Shown: one piece after another, positions 1 to 6,375 of the stretch
How the letters are laid out: each line of letters starts with the position of its first letter
Position numbering within the stretch: the stretch's first letter is position 1
Assembly: GCA_003545155.1 (NCBI GenBank)
Contig: DQCH01000010.1
Coordinates: forward strand, 24,030-34,864
Length of the DNA: 10,835 bases
Direction: 5' to 3'
DNA from: Candidatus Acetothermia bacterium
GTDB lineage: Bacteria; Bipolaricaulota; Bipolaricaulia; UBA7950; UBA9294
Notes under the pieces: model-generated
What the model was told of the DNA's origin: nothing
Seen by the model: only the letters and a program-made list of their open reading frames with translations
Databases searched by the model: none
Position numbers and translations under genes: made by a program

Positions 1-579
1 TTTGCGGCTGGGTTCATCGACGATCGCTGGAACCTAAACGCCCGCCTCGGCGAGGCAGGCGAGATCGTCCTTGTAAGAGGAGAGCCGGCGGAAGTGTCCC
101 CACAGGGACTGCTTGACACACTTAAGGCGGGGGACGTTGTAATAAAAGGGGGAAACGCCCTCGACCCCTGGGGAAACGTCGGCGTCCTCATGGGCTCCCC
201 CACCGGCGGGACGGTCGGTCGCTACCTTTCTCTTTCACTTGTCCGCGGGGTGGATCTTATCATCCCGATCGGCCTTCAAAAGGCGATCCACACGTCCATC
301 ACCGATCTCGCAAACGAGCTTGGCAGCGGCCGGATAGACCTTTGCATGGGAATCCCATGCGGGATGCACCCCTTGGTGGGAAGGGTAGTTACTGAGATCG
401 ATGCCCTGGAGGCGCTCTTCCCTGTCGAGGCGATGCAGGTCACTAGTGGCGGTGTCGGCCAGGGCGCGGGGAGCGTCTCCCTCCTGATCAAAGGGGAAGA
501 GGCAGCCGTGAGGAAAGCATTCGAGCTAGCAAACTCACTGGTCGACGAGCCGGACCCAGGTCTTGAAGGGAGTGCATGA
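1..579 (+). CDS. Conserved protein of unknown function, 3' part (5' end outside window)
   Basis: The frame is open from base 1 to the TGA at 577-579, giving 192 residues with no start inside the window; the GTG at 94 is internal because the coding sequence before it continues without a break. I do not recognise the family. Visible are glycine-rich, highly ordered motifs typical of a soluble enzyme or ligand-binding fold: KGGNALDPWGNVGVLMG, then TGGTVGRYLSLSLVRG, a central GIPCGMHPLVGRVVTEID, and VTSGGVGQGAGSVSLLIKG near the end. There is no signal peptide or membrane segment in the visible part. It overlaps yigZ by 4 bases (ATGA), so it is the upstream member of the yigZ-ruvA-ruvX operon and is probably translated in step with it. 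Coding is clear; function is not inferred. Confidence 0.85.
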   Translation, partial: FAAGFIDDRWNLNARLGEAGEIVLVRGEPAEVSPQGLLDTLKAGDVVIKGGNALDPWGNVGVLMGSPTGGTVGRYLSLSLVRGVDLIIPIGLQKAIHTSITDLANELGSGRIDLCMGIPCGMHPLVGRVVTEIDALEALFPVEAMQVTSGGVGQGAGSVSLLIKGEEAAVRKAFELANSLVDEPDPGLEGSA

Positions 580-1187
580 TCGATTCTTACCTCACACTCA
601 AAGAGCCGGTCTCTACGCGTATCACGCGTAAGAAGTCGCGTTTCATCGGACTCCTCTATCCGGCTGCCTCCGAGAAGGAGATCGAAGAAATCCTCGGGCG
701 CGTGCGGCGCAACTACCATGATGCCTCTCACGTTTGCTATGCATACCGTCTAATGGGAGAGTCCGATCCGATAGTTTACACCGAGGATGCCGGTGAACCG
801 GCAGGCTCGGCCGGCGGCCCGATCATGCAACAGGTAGAAGCTGCAAAGTTGTACAATGTATTGGCAGTAGTAGTCCGTTACTTCGGGGGCAAGAAGCTTG
901 GCCTGGGAGGGCTGATCCGCGCATACGCCGATGTCACCAAGGAGGCTCTCGTAGAGGCGACAATCGTGGAGGTGAAGCGTCATGTTAAGATCGAAATCCG
1001 TTTTCCACCTGAACTGGGCTCGGCGGTGATGGGATTGATCCATCGACACATAGCAAACGTGGAGAAAGTGACATACGACGAGGTTGGCCACGTGCGCATC
1101 TTGTTGCCGCCGAGCCTCCTTTCTCGCTTCACGGCGGAACTTAAGGAGGCGAGCGGGGCGCGGGCAAGTTTAAAGGAAGTTCAATGA
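576..1187 (+). CDS. yigZ: YigZ/IMPACT family protein (UPF0029)
   Basis: A 203-residue protein, the usual size for bacterial YigZ. The N-terminal UPF0029/IMPACT domain shows the family signature: conserved SHVCYAYR at 51-58, DAGEPAGSAG at 71-80, and RYFGGKKLGLGGLIRAY at 101-117. Residues from about 140 match the smaller C-terminal DUF1949-type domain. Eukaryotic IMPACT proteins regulate the eIF2 kinase GCN2; the bacterial role is poorly defined, and nucleic-acid or ribosome association is only suspected. It starts with ATG inside the ATGA overlap with the gene before it, behind AAGGGAG at 566-572, and ends in an ATGA overlap with ruvA. The tight coupling suggests co-expression with the Holliday junction genes but does not prove a shared function. 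Family assignment is firm. Confidence 0.93.
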   Translation: MIDSYLTLKEPVSTRITRKKSRFIGLLYPAASEKEIEEILGRVRRNYHDASHVCYAYRLMGESDPIVYTEDAGEPAGSAGGPIMQQVEAAKLYNVLAVVVRYFGGKKLGLGGLIRAYADVTKEALVEATIVEVKRHVKIEIRFPPELGSAVMGLIHRHIANVEKVTYDEVGHVRILLPPSLLSRFTAELKEASGARASLKEVQ

Positions 1188-1768
1188 TCGATTCGATCAC
1201 CGGCCGCCTGGTGCGCATCGGAGGCGATCACCTGGTGATTGAGACCGGGGGGATCGCCTACCGTATCTTCTGCCCGACGCGTGCCCTGTCCACGTTTCAT
1301 TCCGGAGAAGAGGCAGTCGTCTACGTCCACCTCGTCGTACGCGACGATGCGATCCACCTCTTCGGGTTCACCACCGAGGAGGAACGGAGGATCTTCCGTA
1401 GCCTGCTTCCGGTCGGCCAGATCGGACCGCGCCTTGCTTTACAGCTTCTCTCCACGCTTTCACCGGAGGCGTTTGTGGAGGCCGTGGCGACCGGTAACGT
1501 GGAGCAGCTAGTGGCAGTGAAGGGGATCGGGAGGAAGACGGCACAGCGGATCTTGGTCGAACTGCGCGACAAGGTCAGCCCTGAACTCCTTGGAGCACCC
1601 ACGGTTCTCCCTCTCTCACAGAAGGAGGAGACTGCCCTGCGCGCCCTCACCTCAAAGTCCCTCGGTTTCTCGCGCCGGGAGGCGCGGCGGGCACTCGAAC
1701 GCCTGCGCGAAGAGGATCTCCCTCTAAAAGAGCTCGTACGTCGCGCACTCGAGATCATTGGAACGTGA
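1184..1768 (+). CDS. ruvA: Holliday junction branch migration protein RuvA
   Basis: RuvA forms a tetramer that binds the four-way Holliday junction and loads the RuvB motor for branch migration in recombinational repair. The 194-residue product has the three expected parts: an OB-fold domain at about 1-63 beginning MIDSITGRLV, a middle domain with two helix-hairpin-helix motifs (around 74-90 with GQIGPRLAL, and 109-125 with VKGIGRKTAQRIL), and a C-terminal three-helix domain at about 145-194 that in the family contacts RuvB. A basic, glutamate-rich linker separates the last two. The start is the ATG in the ATGA overlap with yigZ, with AAGGAAG at 1173-1179. The stop overlaps the GTG start of ruvX. 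No ruvB or ruvC lies in the window. Confidence 0.97.
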   Translation: MIDSITGRLVRIGGDHLVIETGGIAYRIFCPTRALSTFHSGEEAVVYVHLVVRDDAIHLFGFTTEEERRIFRSLLPVGQIGPRLALQLLSTLSPEAFVEAVATGNVEQLVAVKGIGRKTAQRILVELRDKVSPELLGAPTVLPLSQKEETALRALTSKSLGFSRREARRALERLREEDLPLKELVRRALEIIGT

Positions 1769-2184
1769 TCGTGCGTATCCTCGGCATCGACTACGGCCGC
1801 CGACGCCTCGGACTTGCCTTAAGCGACGAGGGGGGAATCCTGGCAAGCCCTCTTGCTGTCTACTCACGCCGTAAATTGGACCAGGACCTTGCTTTCCTCG
1901 CCCACCTCATCGAGGAGAGAGGAGTTAAAAAAATCGTCCTTGGATTGCCGCTTAACATGAACGGTTCCCTCGGGGAGATGGCGCAGGAGATGCTCACCTT
2001 CGCCGCATCATTGCATGAGGCAAGCTCGCTTCCAGTCGACACCTTCGATGAGCGCCTCACGAGCATCGAGGCAGAACGGGTACTGATACAAGCGAACCTA
2101 TCGCGCAAACGCCGGAGGGCGCAGAGCGATAGCCTTGCCGCTGTCCTCATCCTGCAGGGGTATCTTGACAGCTTGAGAGACTAA
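1765..2184 (+). CDS. ruvX: Putative pre-16S rRNA nuclease / Holliday junction resolvase-like RuvX (YqgF)
   Basis: The 139-residue product is a complete YqgF/RuvX protein of the RNase H fold. It shows the GIDYG strand at 7-11 with the first acidic residue D9, the GLPLNMNGS motif at 60-68, FDERLTS at 94-100 carrying the second acidic site, and SDSLAAVLILQ at 121-131 with the third at D122. E. coli YqgF is implicated in 16S rRNA 5'-end maturation; members have also been called anti-resolvase or resolvase-like, so the substrate here is open. The start is GTG in a GTGA overlap with the ruvA stop; the Shine-Dalgarno is weak, consistent with translational coupling. It ends 11 bases from the converging prfB stop, leaving no room for a hairpin terminator between them. 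Confidence 0.94.
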   Translation: MIVRILGIDYGRRRLGLALSDEGGILASPLAVYSRRKLDQDLAFLAHLIEERGVKKIVLGLPLNMNGSLGEMAQEMLTFAASLHEASSLPVDTFDERLTSIEAERVLIQANLSRKRRRAQSDSLAAVLILQGYLDSLRD

Positions 2185-2195
2185 CGCCCTTTTCT

Positions 2196-3291
2196 TCACC
2201 CACTATCTTGTCTCCCGCCTTCCAAGCAAGCCTCGATAAAGGCCGCGATATCGCCGTCAAGGACCGCGTCGACATCCCCTGTCTCTGTCAAAGTACGGTG
2301 GTCCTTCACCATATGGTAGGGATGAAGGACGTAGGAGCGAATCTGACTGCCCCACTCGATCTCTTTTAACTCCCCCTGTAGTTCCTCCAGCTTCTTAGCC
2401 TCCTTTAGGCGGAGAAGCTCGGCAAGCCGGGAGCGAAGGACCCTCATCGCTGTCTCCTTGTTCTGACGTTGGCTGCGCTCGTTCTGACAGGAGACGACGA
2501 CCTTGGTAGGAAGGTGGGTGATCCGCACCGCTGAATCGGTGACGTTGACGTGTTGCCCACCCGCACCAGAAGAGCGGTAGGTATCGATGCGCAGATCTTT
2601 GGGGTCGATCTGGAGCTCCTCTGCCTCAGTGACCGGGATGACGCTCACCGCGGCAAACGAGGTGTGACGCCGGTGGGCCGCATCGAACGGTGAGATCCGC
2701 ACCAAGCGGTGCACCCCCTTTTCCACCTTGAGGTTGCCGTAGGCATAGCGCCCCTTGACCTCCAACGTGGCGCTGCGGATCCCCGCCTCATCACCCGAGC
2801 TCACCTCAAGCAGCGCCGCCTTGAACCCCGCGCGCTCGCAGTATCGTCCATACATGCGAAGGAGCATCTGGGCCCAATCCTGGGAGTCGGTCCCTCCTGC
2901 ACCGGCGTTGATCGAGAGGTAACAGTCACCAAGATCGTAGGGATCGGAGAAGGTGAGCTCGATGCGAAACTGGCGCGTTTCTTCCTCAAGCTTAGCGAGC
3001 CTTGTTTCAAGCGTCTTTAGCTCCTTCTCATCCTCCGCCTCCACTGCCATCTGATGGAGAATCTCTACCTCCTCCATCTCCTCACTCAAGGCGCGGTAGC
3101 GAGAGAGAAGAGCGCGGTTTTGCTCCAGGCGACGGCTCGCCTCTGCGGCATGACCGCGTTCTTCCCAGAACCCAGGGGAGGCCATCTCCCTCTCTAGATC
3201 ATCGATCTGCGCCTTGATTCCAGCCGGGTCAAAGGTGATCACCGATCTTTCCCAGGATGCTGCGCAGGTTTAAAAGCCTCTCTTCGTCCAT
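2196..3291 (-). CDS. prfB: Peptide chain release factor 2, expressed by programmed +1 frameshift
   Basis: RF2 releases finished proteins at UGA and UAA codons on the ribosome. The protein has the tripeptide SPF anticodon-like motif (codons at 2685-2693) and the catalytic GGQ loop (2553-2561, context GAGGQHVN). The long open frame from 3242 begins with a false GTG. Reading upstream in another frame from ATG at 3291 gives MDEERLLNLRSILGKIGDHL, then an in-frame TGA at codon 21 within CTT-TGA-C. A +1 slip at CTT joins this to DPAGIKAQIDDLE, giving 364 residues, close to E. coli RF2 at 365. The C-terminus ends in GGRQDSG. The shift makes synthesis self-limiting: ample RF2 stops at the UGA. Confidence in both product and recoding is high. 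Confidence 0.96.
3228..3243 (-). promoter_or_regulatory. prfB +1 recoding site with overlapping GGTGATC element
   Basis: The slippery CTT, the UGA and the following C (3234 down to 3228) match the classical prfB shift site exactly. The AGGGGG stimulator found three bases before CTT in E. coli is absent. In its place is GGTGATCACC (3243 to 3234), a perfect 10-base palindrome. Its GGTGATC half is complementary to GATCACC near the 3' end of bacterial 16S rRNA. Pairing there would sit about four bases further from the shift codon than in E. coli. That stimulatory role is inference. Confidence 0.85.
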
Positions 3292-3295
3292 TCAT

Positions 3296-3302
3296 CCCCC
3301 TT
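3296..3302 (-). promoter_or_regulatory. Ribosome binding site fixing the prfB start
   Basis: AAGGGGG lies four bases before the ATG at 3291-3289, which opens the pre-shift frame of prfB. The ATG directly abutting it (3295) is in a frame that closes after 18 codons, so it is not the start. This site supports initiation upstream of the frameshift and argues against the GTG at 3242. Confidence 0.75.
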
Positions 3303-3327
3303 AATTCGGCTCTTCGCTATTCAGTGT

Positions 3328-3714
3328 GGGTAACCTGGTGCTGAGCTCAGATAAGCTCAGCTTCGGGTTATCCGCTTGAACCGAGGGCCTTTAAAACTAT
3401 TAGGAAGCAAGGAGACCAGGAAAAGGATTGACTTTTTGCTTCCTTCATATCAGAACTGCGGCCTTGTCTTTCCTCCCGACTTCCTGGGTTCCTTATTGTA
3501 ACTGTGGGTAAGCTTACCGTCTGACTACCCACTTAAAACAGCGAGGAACCCTTAATATCGTACACCAACACCTGTCGCTGGAGCGCCTTGCGCCGGCTTT
3601 CGCCTAGCTAATCATGACTTTAGTCGGTTGCACGGTTCAGCTCAAGATGAGGCGCTCTTTGTACCTATCTCCTGCCCCACATCGGCGCGGGAACTCGGTC
3701 GGCCCGAAAGAGCG
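3328..3714 (+). ncRNA. Candidate large structured RNA of unknown family (tandem stem-loops)
   Basis: This stretch between the divergent prfB and FAD-oxidoreductase genes has no reading frame of note, but four stem-loop units in a row. Unit 1: 3328-3335/3366-3373 enclosing 3341-3347/3354-3360. Unit 2: 3402-3414/3432-3444, 13 pairs. Unit 3: 3486-3494/3541-3551 region with 3504-3510/3526-3532 inside. Unit 4: 3580-3590/3648-3658, 11 pairs, holding 3610-3613/3626-3629 plus 3616-3618/3623-3625. Nine G-U wobbles in these stems work only if the plus strand is the RNA; I found about two positions favouring minus. I see no tRNA, tmRNA, RNase P, SRP or known riboswitch signature. It could be an independent RNA or a long leader of the downstream gene. 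Transcription ends are unknown. Confidence 0.45.
3580..3714 (+). promoter_or_regulatory. Mutually exclusive helices, possible RNA switch
   Basis: The segment AGGCGCTC (3650-3657) pairs perfectly with GAGCGCCT (3581-3588). The overlapping CGCTCTTT (3653-3660) pairs perfectly over 8 bases with AAAGAGCG (3707-3714). Only one helix can form at a time, an architecture used by riboswitches and attenuators. No T-run follows either helix, so control by transcription termination is not indicated. A ligand or output is not identifiable. Confidence 0.35.
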
Positions 3715-3729
3715 AATCGTCCTTCTACC

Positions 3730-3789
3730 TTGCTGGATCGGCCTATTGTAGATTAGTATCAAAAGCGGAAGATACGAAGTGACGGAGGT
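3730..3789 (+). promoter_or_regulatory. Weak promoter candidate and ribosome binding site for the FAD oxidoreductase
   Basis: TTGCTG (3730-3735) and TAGTAT (3754-3759) are 18 bases apart, matching sigma70 boxes only at 3 and 4 of 6 positions, so the promoter is tentative. GGAGGT at 3784-3789 is a strong Shine-Dalgarno eight bases before the ATG at 3798 and fixes that start. Confidence 0.35.
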
Positions 3790-3797
3790 AAGATAGT

Positions 3798-5300
3798 ATG
3801 GAACGGTCTATTACCATCATTGGAGCCGGTATCTCAGGACTATCTGCAGGGTGCTACGGCCGGATGAACGGCTATCACACTCAAATCTTTGAGATGCACA
3901 ACATCCCCGGCGGACTGTGCACATCTTGGAAACGAAGCGGTTATACCATCGACAGCTGTCTGCATTGGTTGGTCGGCTCGGCGCCGGGTAACGGCTTCTA
4001 CCGGTTGTGGGAAGAGGTGGGTGCTGTGCAGAGACGGCGCATGATCAACCACGAGGAATTCGTACGGATTGAGGGAGAGGGGAACAAGGTCTTCATCGTC
4101 TACACCGACATCGACCACCTGGAGCGGCACATGAAAGCACTTGCCCCAGAGGACAAGGACCTCATCGAGACGTTCACCAAGGCTCTCCACCGCTTCACTC
4201 GCATGAGCATGCCGGTGGGGAAAGCCCCGGAGCTATACGGCCCGATTGATGGACTGAAGATGATGGTGAAGATGCTCCCATTCCTGGGGCTGTTCAAGAG
4301 ATGGGGTAGGACATCGATTAAGGATTTCGCGCACCGTTTCAAGAACCCATTCCTGCGCGAAGCGTTCGCGCTCACCTTTGACATGCCCGACTTTCCGATG
4401 ATGGCTCTGATGATGACGCTTGCCTGGATGCACAACAAGTCGGCCGGCTATCCAATCGGGGGTTCGCTGCCGTTTGCACGTGCGATTGAACAACGCTACC
4501 TCGATCTGGGAGGAGAGGTTCAGTATTCCTCCCTGGTCAGCAAGATCTTGGTGGAGAACGATCGAGCGGTCGGCGTACGCCTGGCCGACGGCACGGAACA
4601 CAAAAGTGACATCATCATCTCCGCTGCAGATGGCCACACCACGATCTTCGATATGCTTGAAGGAAACTACGTCAACGACAAGATTCGGGGATACTACGAG
4701 AACCTCCCCGTGTTCCCTCCCCTGCTGTACATCGGCTTGGGTGTGGCGCGCTCGTTTGACGACCTACCGCAGACCGTTTCGGGGATAGACTTTCCCCTTG
4801 CTTCGCCTATCACGATCGATGGGAAGCAGCGCAAGCACCTGGCAGTGCAGGTATACAACTTCGATCCAGACCTTGCCCCACCGGGAAAGACCGTCTTGCG
4901 CGTCATGTTAGAATCCGACTACGAACGCTGGAAGAGGCTGCAAGAGGATCCTGACCTCTACAAGGCGGAGAAGGAGCAAGTCGCAGACCAGGTTATTGCG
5001 GGCCTTGAACAGCGGTTCCCGGGGATAAGCTCGCAGGTGGAGATGTGCGATGTAGCGACGCCGATGACCTGGGCACGTTACACCGGCAACTGGAAGGGAA
5101 GCTTTGAAGGGTGGTTGATTACTACGAAAACGATGGGCATGCGGATGAGTAAAACCCTGCCAGGGCTTTTCAACTTCTACATGGTTGGCCAGTGGGTCGA
5201 ACCCGGAGGTGGAGTGCCGACCGCACTCATGTCTGGTCGCAACGTCATTCAGGTAATCTGCAAGAAAGATCGAAAGACGTTTGTCACCGCAACACCGTGA
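3798..5300 (+). CDS. FAD-dependent oxidoreductase, phytoene desaturase/retinol saturase-like
   Basis: A complete 500-residue flavoprotein of the amine oxidase/CrtI superfamily. The N-terminus carries the dinucleotide-binding GAGISG at 9-14, with E32 ending the second strand where it would bind the ADP ribose, followed by PGGLCTSW, the usual second glycine motif. The C-terminal FAD motif is GQWVEPGGGVPTALMSGRN, typical of CrtI, CrtN and RetSat-like enzymes. No signal peptide is seen. Such enzymes desaturate or reduce long polyene or isoprenoid chains, but the substrate cannot be read from sequence and no carotenoid genes lie nearby. It is preceded by the structured RNA region and followed 39 bases later by a DUF4342 gene in the same frame, probably co-transcribed. 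Superfamily is firm, activity is not. Confidence 0.88.
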   Translation: MERSITIIGAGISGLSAGCYGRMNGYHTQIFEMHNIPGGLCTSWKRSGYTIDSCLHWLVGSAPGNGFYRLWEEVGAVQRRRMINHEEFVRIEGEGNKVFIVYTDIDHLERHMKALAPEDKDLIETFTKALHRFTRMSMPVGKAPELYGPIDGLKMMVKMLPFLGLFKRWGRTSIKDFAHRFKNPFLREAFALTFDMPDFPMMALMMTLAWMHNKSAGYPIGGSLPFARAIEQRYLDLGGEVQYSSLVSKILVENDRAVGVRLADGTEHKSDIIISAADGHTTIFDMLEGNYVNDKIRGYYENLPVFPPLLYIGLGVARSFDDLPQTVSGIDFPLASPITIDGKQRKHLAVQVYNFDPDLAPPGKTVLRVMLESDYERWKRLQEDPDLYKAEKEQVADQVIAGLEQRFPGISSQVEMCDVATPMTWARYTGNWKGSFEGWLITTKTMGMRMSKTLPGLFNFYMVGQWVEPGGGVPTALMSGRNVIQVICKKDRKTFVTATP

Positions 5301-5325
5301 TATCCAACTCGTCGATCATCGCATC

Positions 5326-5334
5326 AAAGGAGGG
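5326..5334 (+). promoter_or_regulatory. Strong Shine-Dalgarno placed for an ATA start
   Basis: AAAGGAGGG ends five bases before ATA at 5340, the in-frame start of the DUF4342 gene. The nearer ATG (5335) abuts the Shine-Dalgarno and reads ATG-GAA-TAA, so it cannot make the protein. Confidence 0.6.
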
Positions 5335-5339
5335 ATGGA

Positions 5340-5609
5340 ATAAACGAAGAGAAGATTCGAAAAGAGGAGTTCGCCATCAGCGGCGAGAAGCTGGTCTCTA
5401 CGGTCAAAGAGCTGGTACGCCAGGGGAACATCCGCCGCGTCACCATCAAGAACAAGGAGGGAAAGACCCTGATCGAGATCCCACTGACATTTGGCGTGGT
5501 TGGAGCTGTCCTGTTGCCTACCCTGGCCGCCATTGGCGCCATCGCAGCCCTTGTGACCGAGTGCACCATCGTCGTGGAGAAGGTCGAAAAGGACGATGAC
5601 TCGGCTTGA
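5340..5609 (+). CDS. DUF4342 family small protein with non-standard start codon
   Basis: This 89-codon frame lacks ATG, GTG and TTG at its beginning. Its product after the first codon reads NEEKIRKEEFAISGEKLVS, continues with VRQGNIRRVTIKNKEGKTLIEIPL (broken here as VRQGNIRRVTI and KNKEGKTLIEIPL), a hydrophobic stretch at about 51-71 with FGVVGAVLLP, and TECTIVVEKVE at the end. This matches my memory of DUF4342, a small family of unknown function; the hydrophobic part may touch a membrane. An ATA codon lies where the initiator is expected, behind a perfect Shine-Dalgarno. Either ATA is used, ATG has mutated to ATA, or an indel affects the N-terminus. The frame is the same as that of the upstream oxidoreductase with only its TGA between. 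A broken relative lies at 6989-7219. Confidence 0.75.
   Translation: MNEEKIRKEEFAISGEKLVSTVKELVRQGNIRRVTIKNKEGKTLIEIPLTFGVVGAVLLPTLAAIGAIAALVTECTIVVEKVEKDDDSA
5427..5582 (+). repeat. Direct repeat, copy 1 (within DUF4342 gene)
   Basis: These 156 bases align without gaps to 7031-7186 with 11 differences (93 % identity). The first 63 bases are identical. Nine codons differ and eight of the changes are synonymous, so both copies evolved as protein-coding sequence. Confidence 0.9.
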
Positions 5610-5773
5610 GCGTTTTGACAGACGGCGTTGCTAGGGATGACTGGAGATTGCCGCTACACTGTAAGATGAATCCTATTGACCAAGGAGATCAAGAGGCAAG
5701 ATGTGATTCCAAGGATTTGTGCGTGCTGGTGAACTCGCGTTGCGATTTATGCCCCCAGAATTTCATGGCGAGC

Positions 5774-5821
5774 TTGCACATTCTTGCGAAAACCCTAATA
5801 TGGGATTAGAGAAGGAGGTGA
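5774..5821 (+). promoter_or_regulatory. Possible promoter, small inverted repeat and ribosome binding site of the toxin-antitoxin pair
   Basis: TTGCAC (5774-5779) and TAATAT (5796-5801) are 16 bases apart and resemble weak sigma70 boxes. CTAAT-ATGGG-ATTAG (5795-5809) is a 5-base inverted repeat over the -10 box, where an autoregulating antitoxin could bind; this is inference. AAGGAGGTGA (5812-5821) is an almost full-length match to the anti-Shine-Dalgarno and sets the GTG start at 5827. Confidence 0.35.
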
Positions 5822-5826
5822 CGACG

Positions 5827-6372
5827 GTGATCACATGTCTTGATGAGCAGAAATCCACACAGATGGCTGCTTGGCTACTCGAGAGAACGAACGGGAGGAT
5901 GAAGTATCTCAAGCTTATCAAGCTACTCTACATCGCTGACAGAGAGGCCCTCCGAAAATGGGGACAACCGCTAACTGGAGACTCCTACTATTCGCTTCCA
6001 CATGGTCCAGTTGTGAGCCGAATTCAGAATCTTATCACGGACGATCCAATGTTCTCAGAGTCGACATACTGGTGCGACTTCATTGAGAGAGTGGATTATG
6101 ACGTAGTCCTTACTTCGATTCCCAAGTATGATCGTCTCTCAGAAGCGGAGATCGAGCTACTGAGGGAAATCTTCGACGAGTATGGCCTGATGAGCCGGTG
6201 GCACCTCAGAGATCTTACTCATAAGTTCCCAGAATGGCAAAATCCAGATGGAGGCAGCATTCCGATATCCTACAAGGACATTCTGAAGGCAGTCGGGAGA
6301 GAGAACGAGGCAGAGGAGATTGCCTCTGAGATCGAAGCGGACAATTTCGTGTTCAATCTGCTGGAGTGCTAA
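5827..6372 (+). CDS. Panacea-domain (DUF4065) antitoxin-like protein
   Basis: The product (181 residues from GTG 5827) is a Panacea/DUF4065 protein, the domain shared by SocA, GepA-type proteins and the promiscuous PanA antitoxins. Diagnostic parts are MAAWLLERTNGRMKYLKLIK at 13-32, LLYIADREAL at 33-42, the conserved LTGDSYYSLPHGPVVS at 49-64, and the C-terminal helices with LSEAEIELLREIFDEYG. Panacea antitoxins neutralise diverse toxins encoded beside them, usually by direct binding. The frame is open further upstream to 5719, but only 5827 has a strong Shine-Dalgarno, and the upstream residues do not look like Panacea. The stop is three bases before the next start, the classical antitoxin-first layout. 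Domain call is strong; the antitoxin role is inferred from context. Confidence 0.88.
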   Translation: MITCLDEQKSTQMAAWLLERTNGRMKYLKLIKLLYIADREALRKWGQPLTGDSYYSLPHGPVVSRIQNLITDDPMFSESTYWCDFIERVDYDVVLTSIPKYDRLSEAEIELLREIFDEYGLMSRWHLRDLTHKFPEWQNPDGGSIPISYKDILKAVGRENEAEEIASEIEADNFVFNLLEC

Positions 6373-6375
6373 CGC

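Noticed and set aside
3240..3242. GTG at 3242 as the start of prfB
   Set aside because: It has no ribosome binding site, and aligning to RF2 shows the N-terminal domain continues upstream in another frame through CTT-TGA-C to ATG 3291.
3364..3385. tRNA T-loop-like GGTTCAAGC on the minus strand
   Set aside because: The flanking bases cannot form the T stem, and no acceptor or anticodon arm is present.
3448..3482. RNase P-like GAGGAAAGAC on the minus strand
   Set aside because: It resembles the first conserved region of bacterial RNase P RNA but the other conserved segments are absent and the flanking sequence does not fit.
5615..5643. Consensus -35 box TTGACA after the DUF4342 gene
   Set aside because: No acceptable -10 box lies 16 to 18 bases downstream.
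5719..5826. Upstream extension of the Panacea frame from GTG 5719
   Set aside because: No ribosome binding site there, while GTG 5827 has AAGGAGGTGA seven to eight bases ahead and gives the expected Panacea N-terminus. The extra residues might be a decayed gene end, but I cannot support that.
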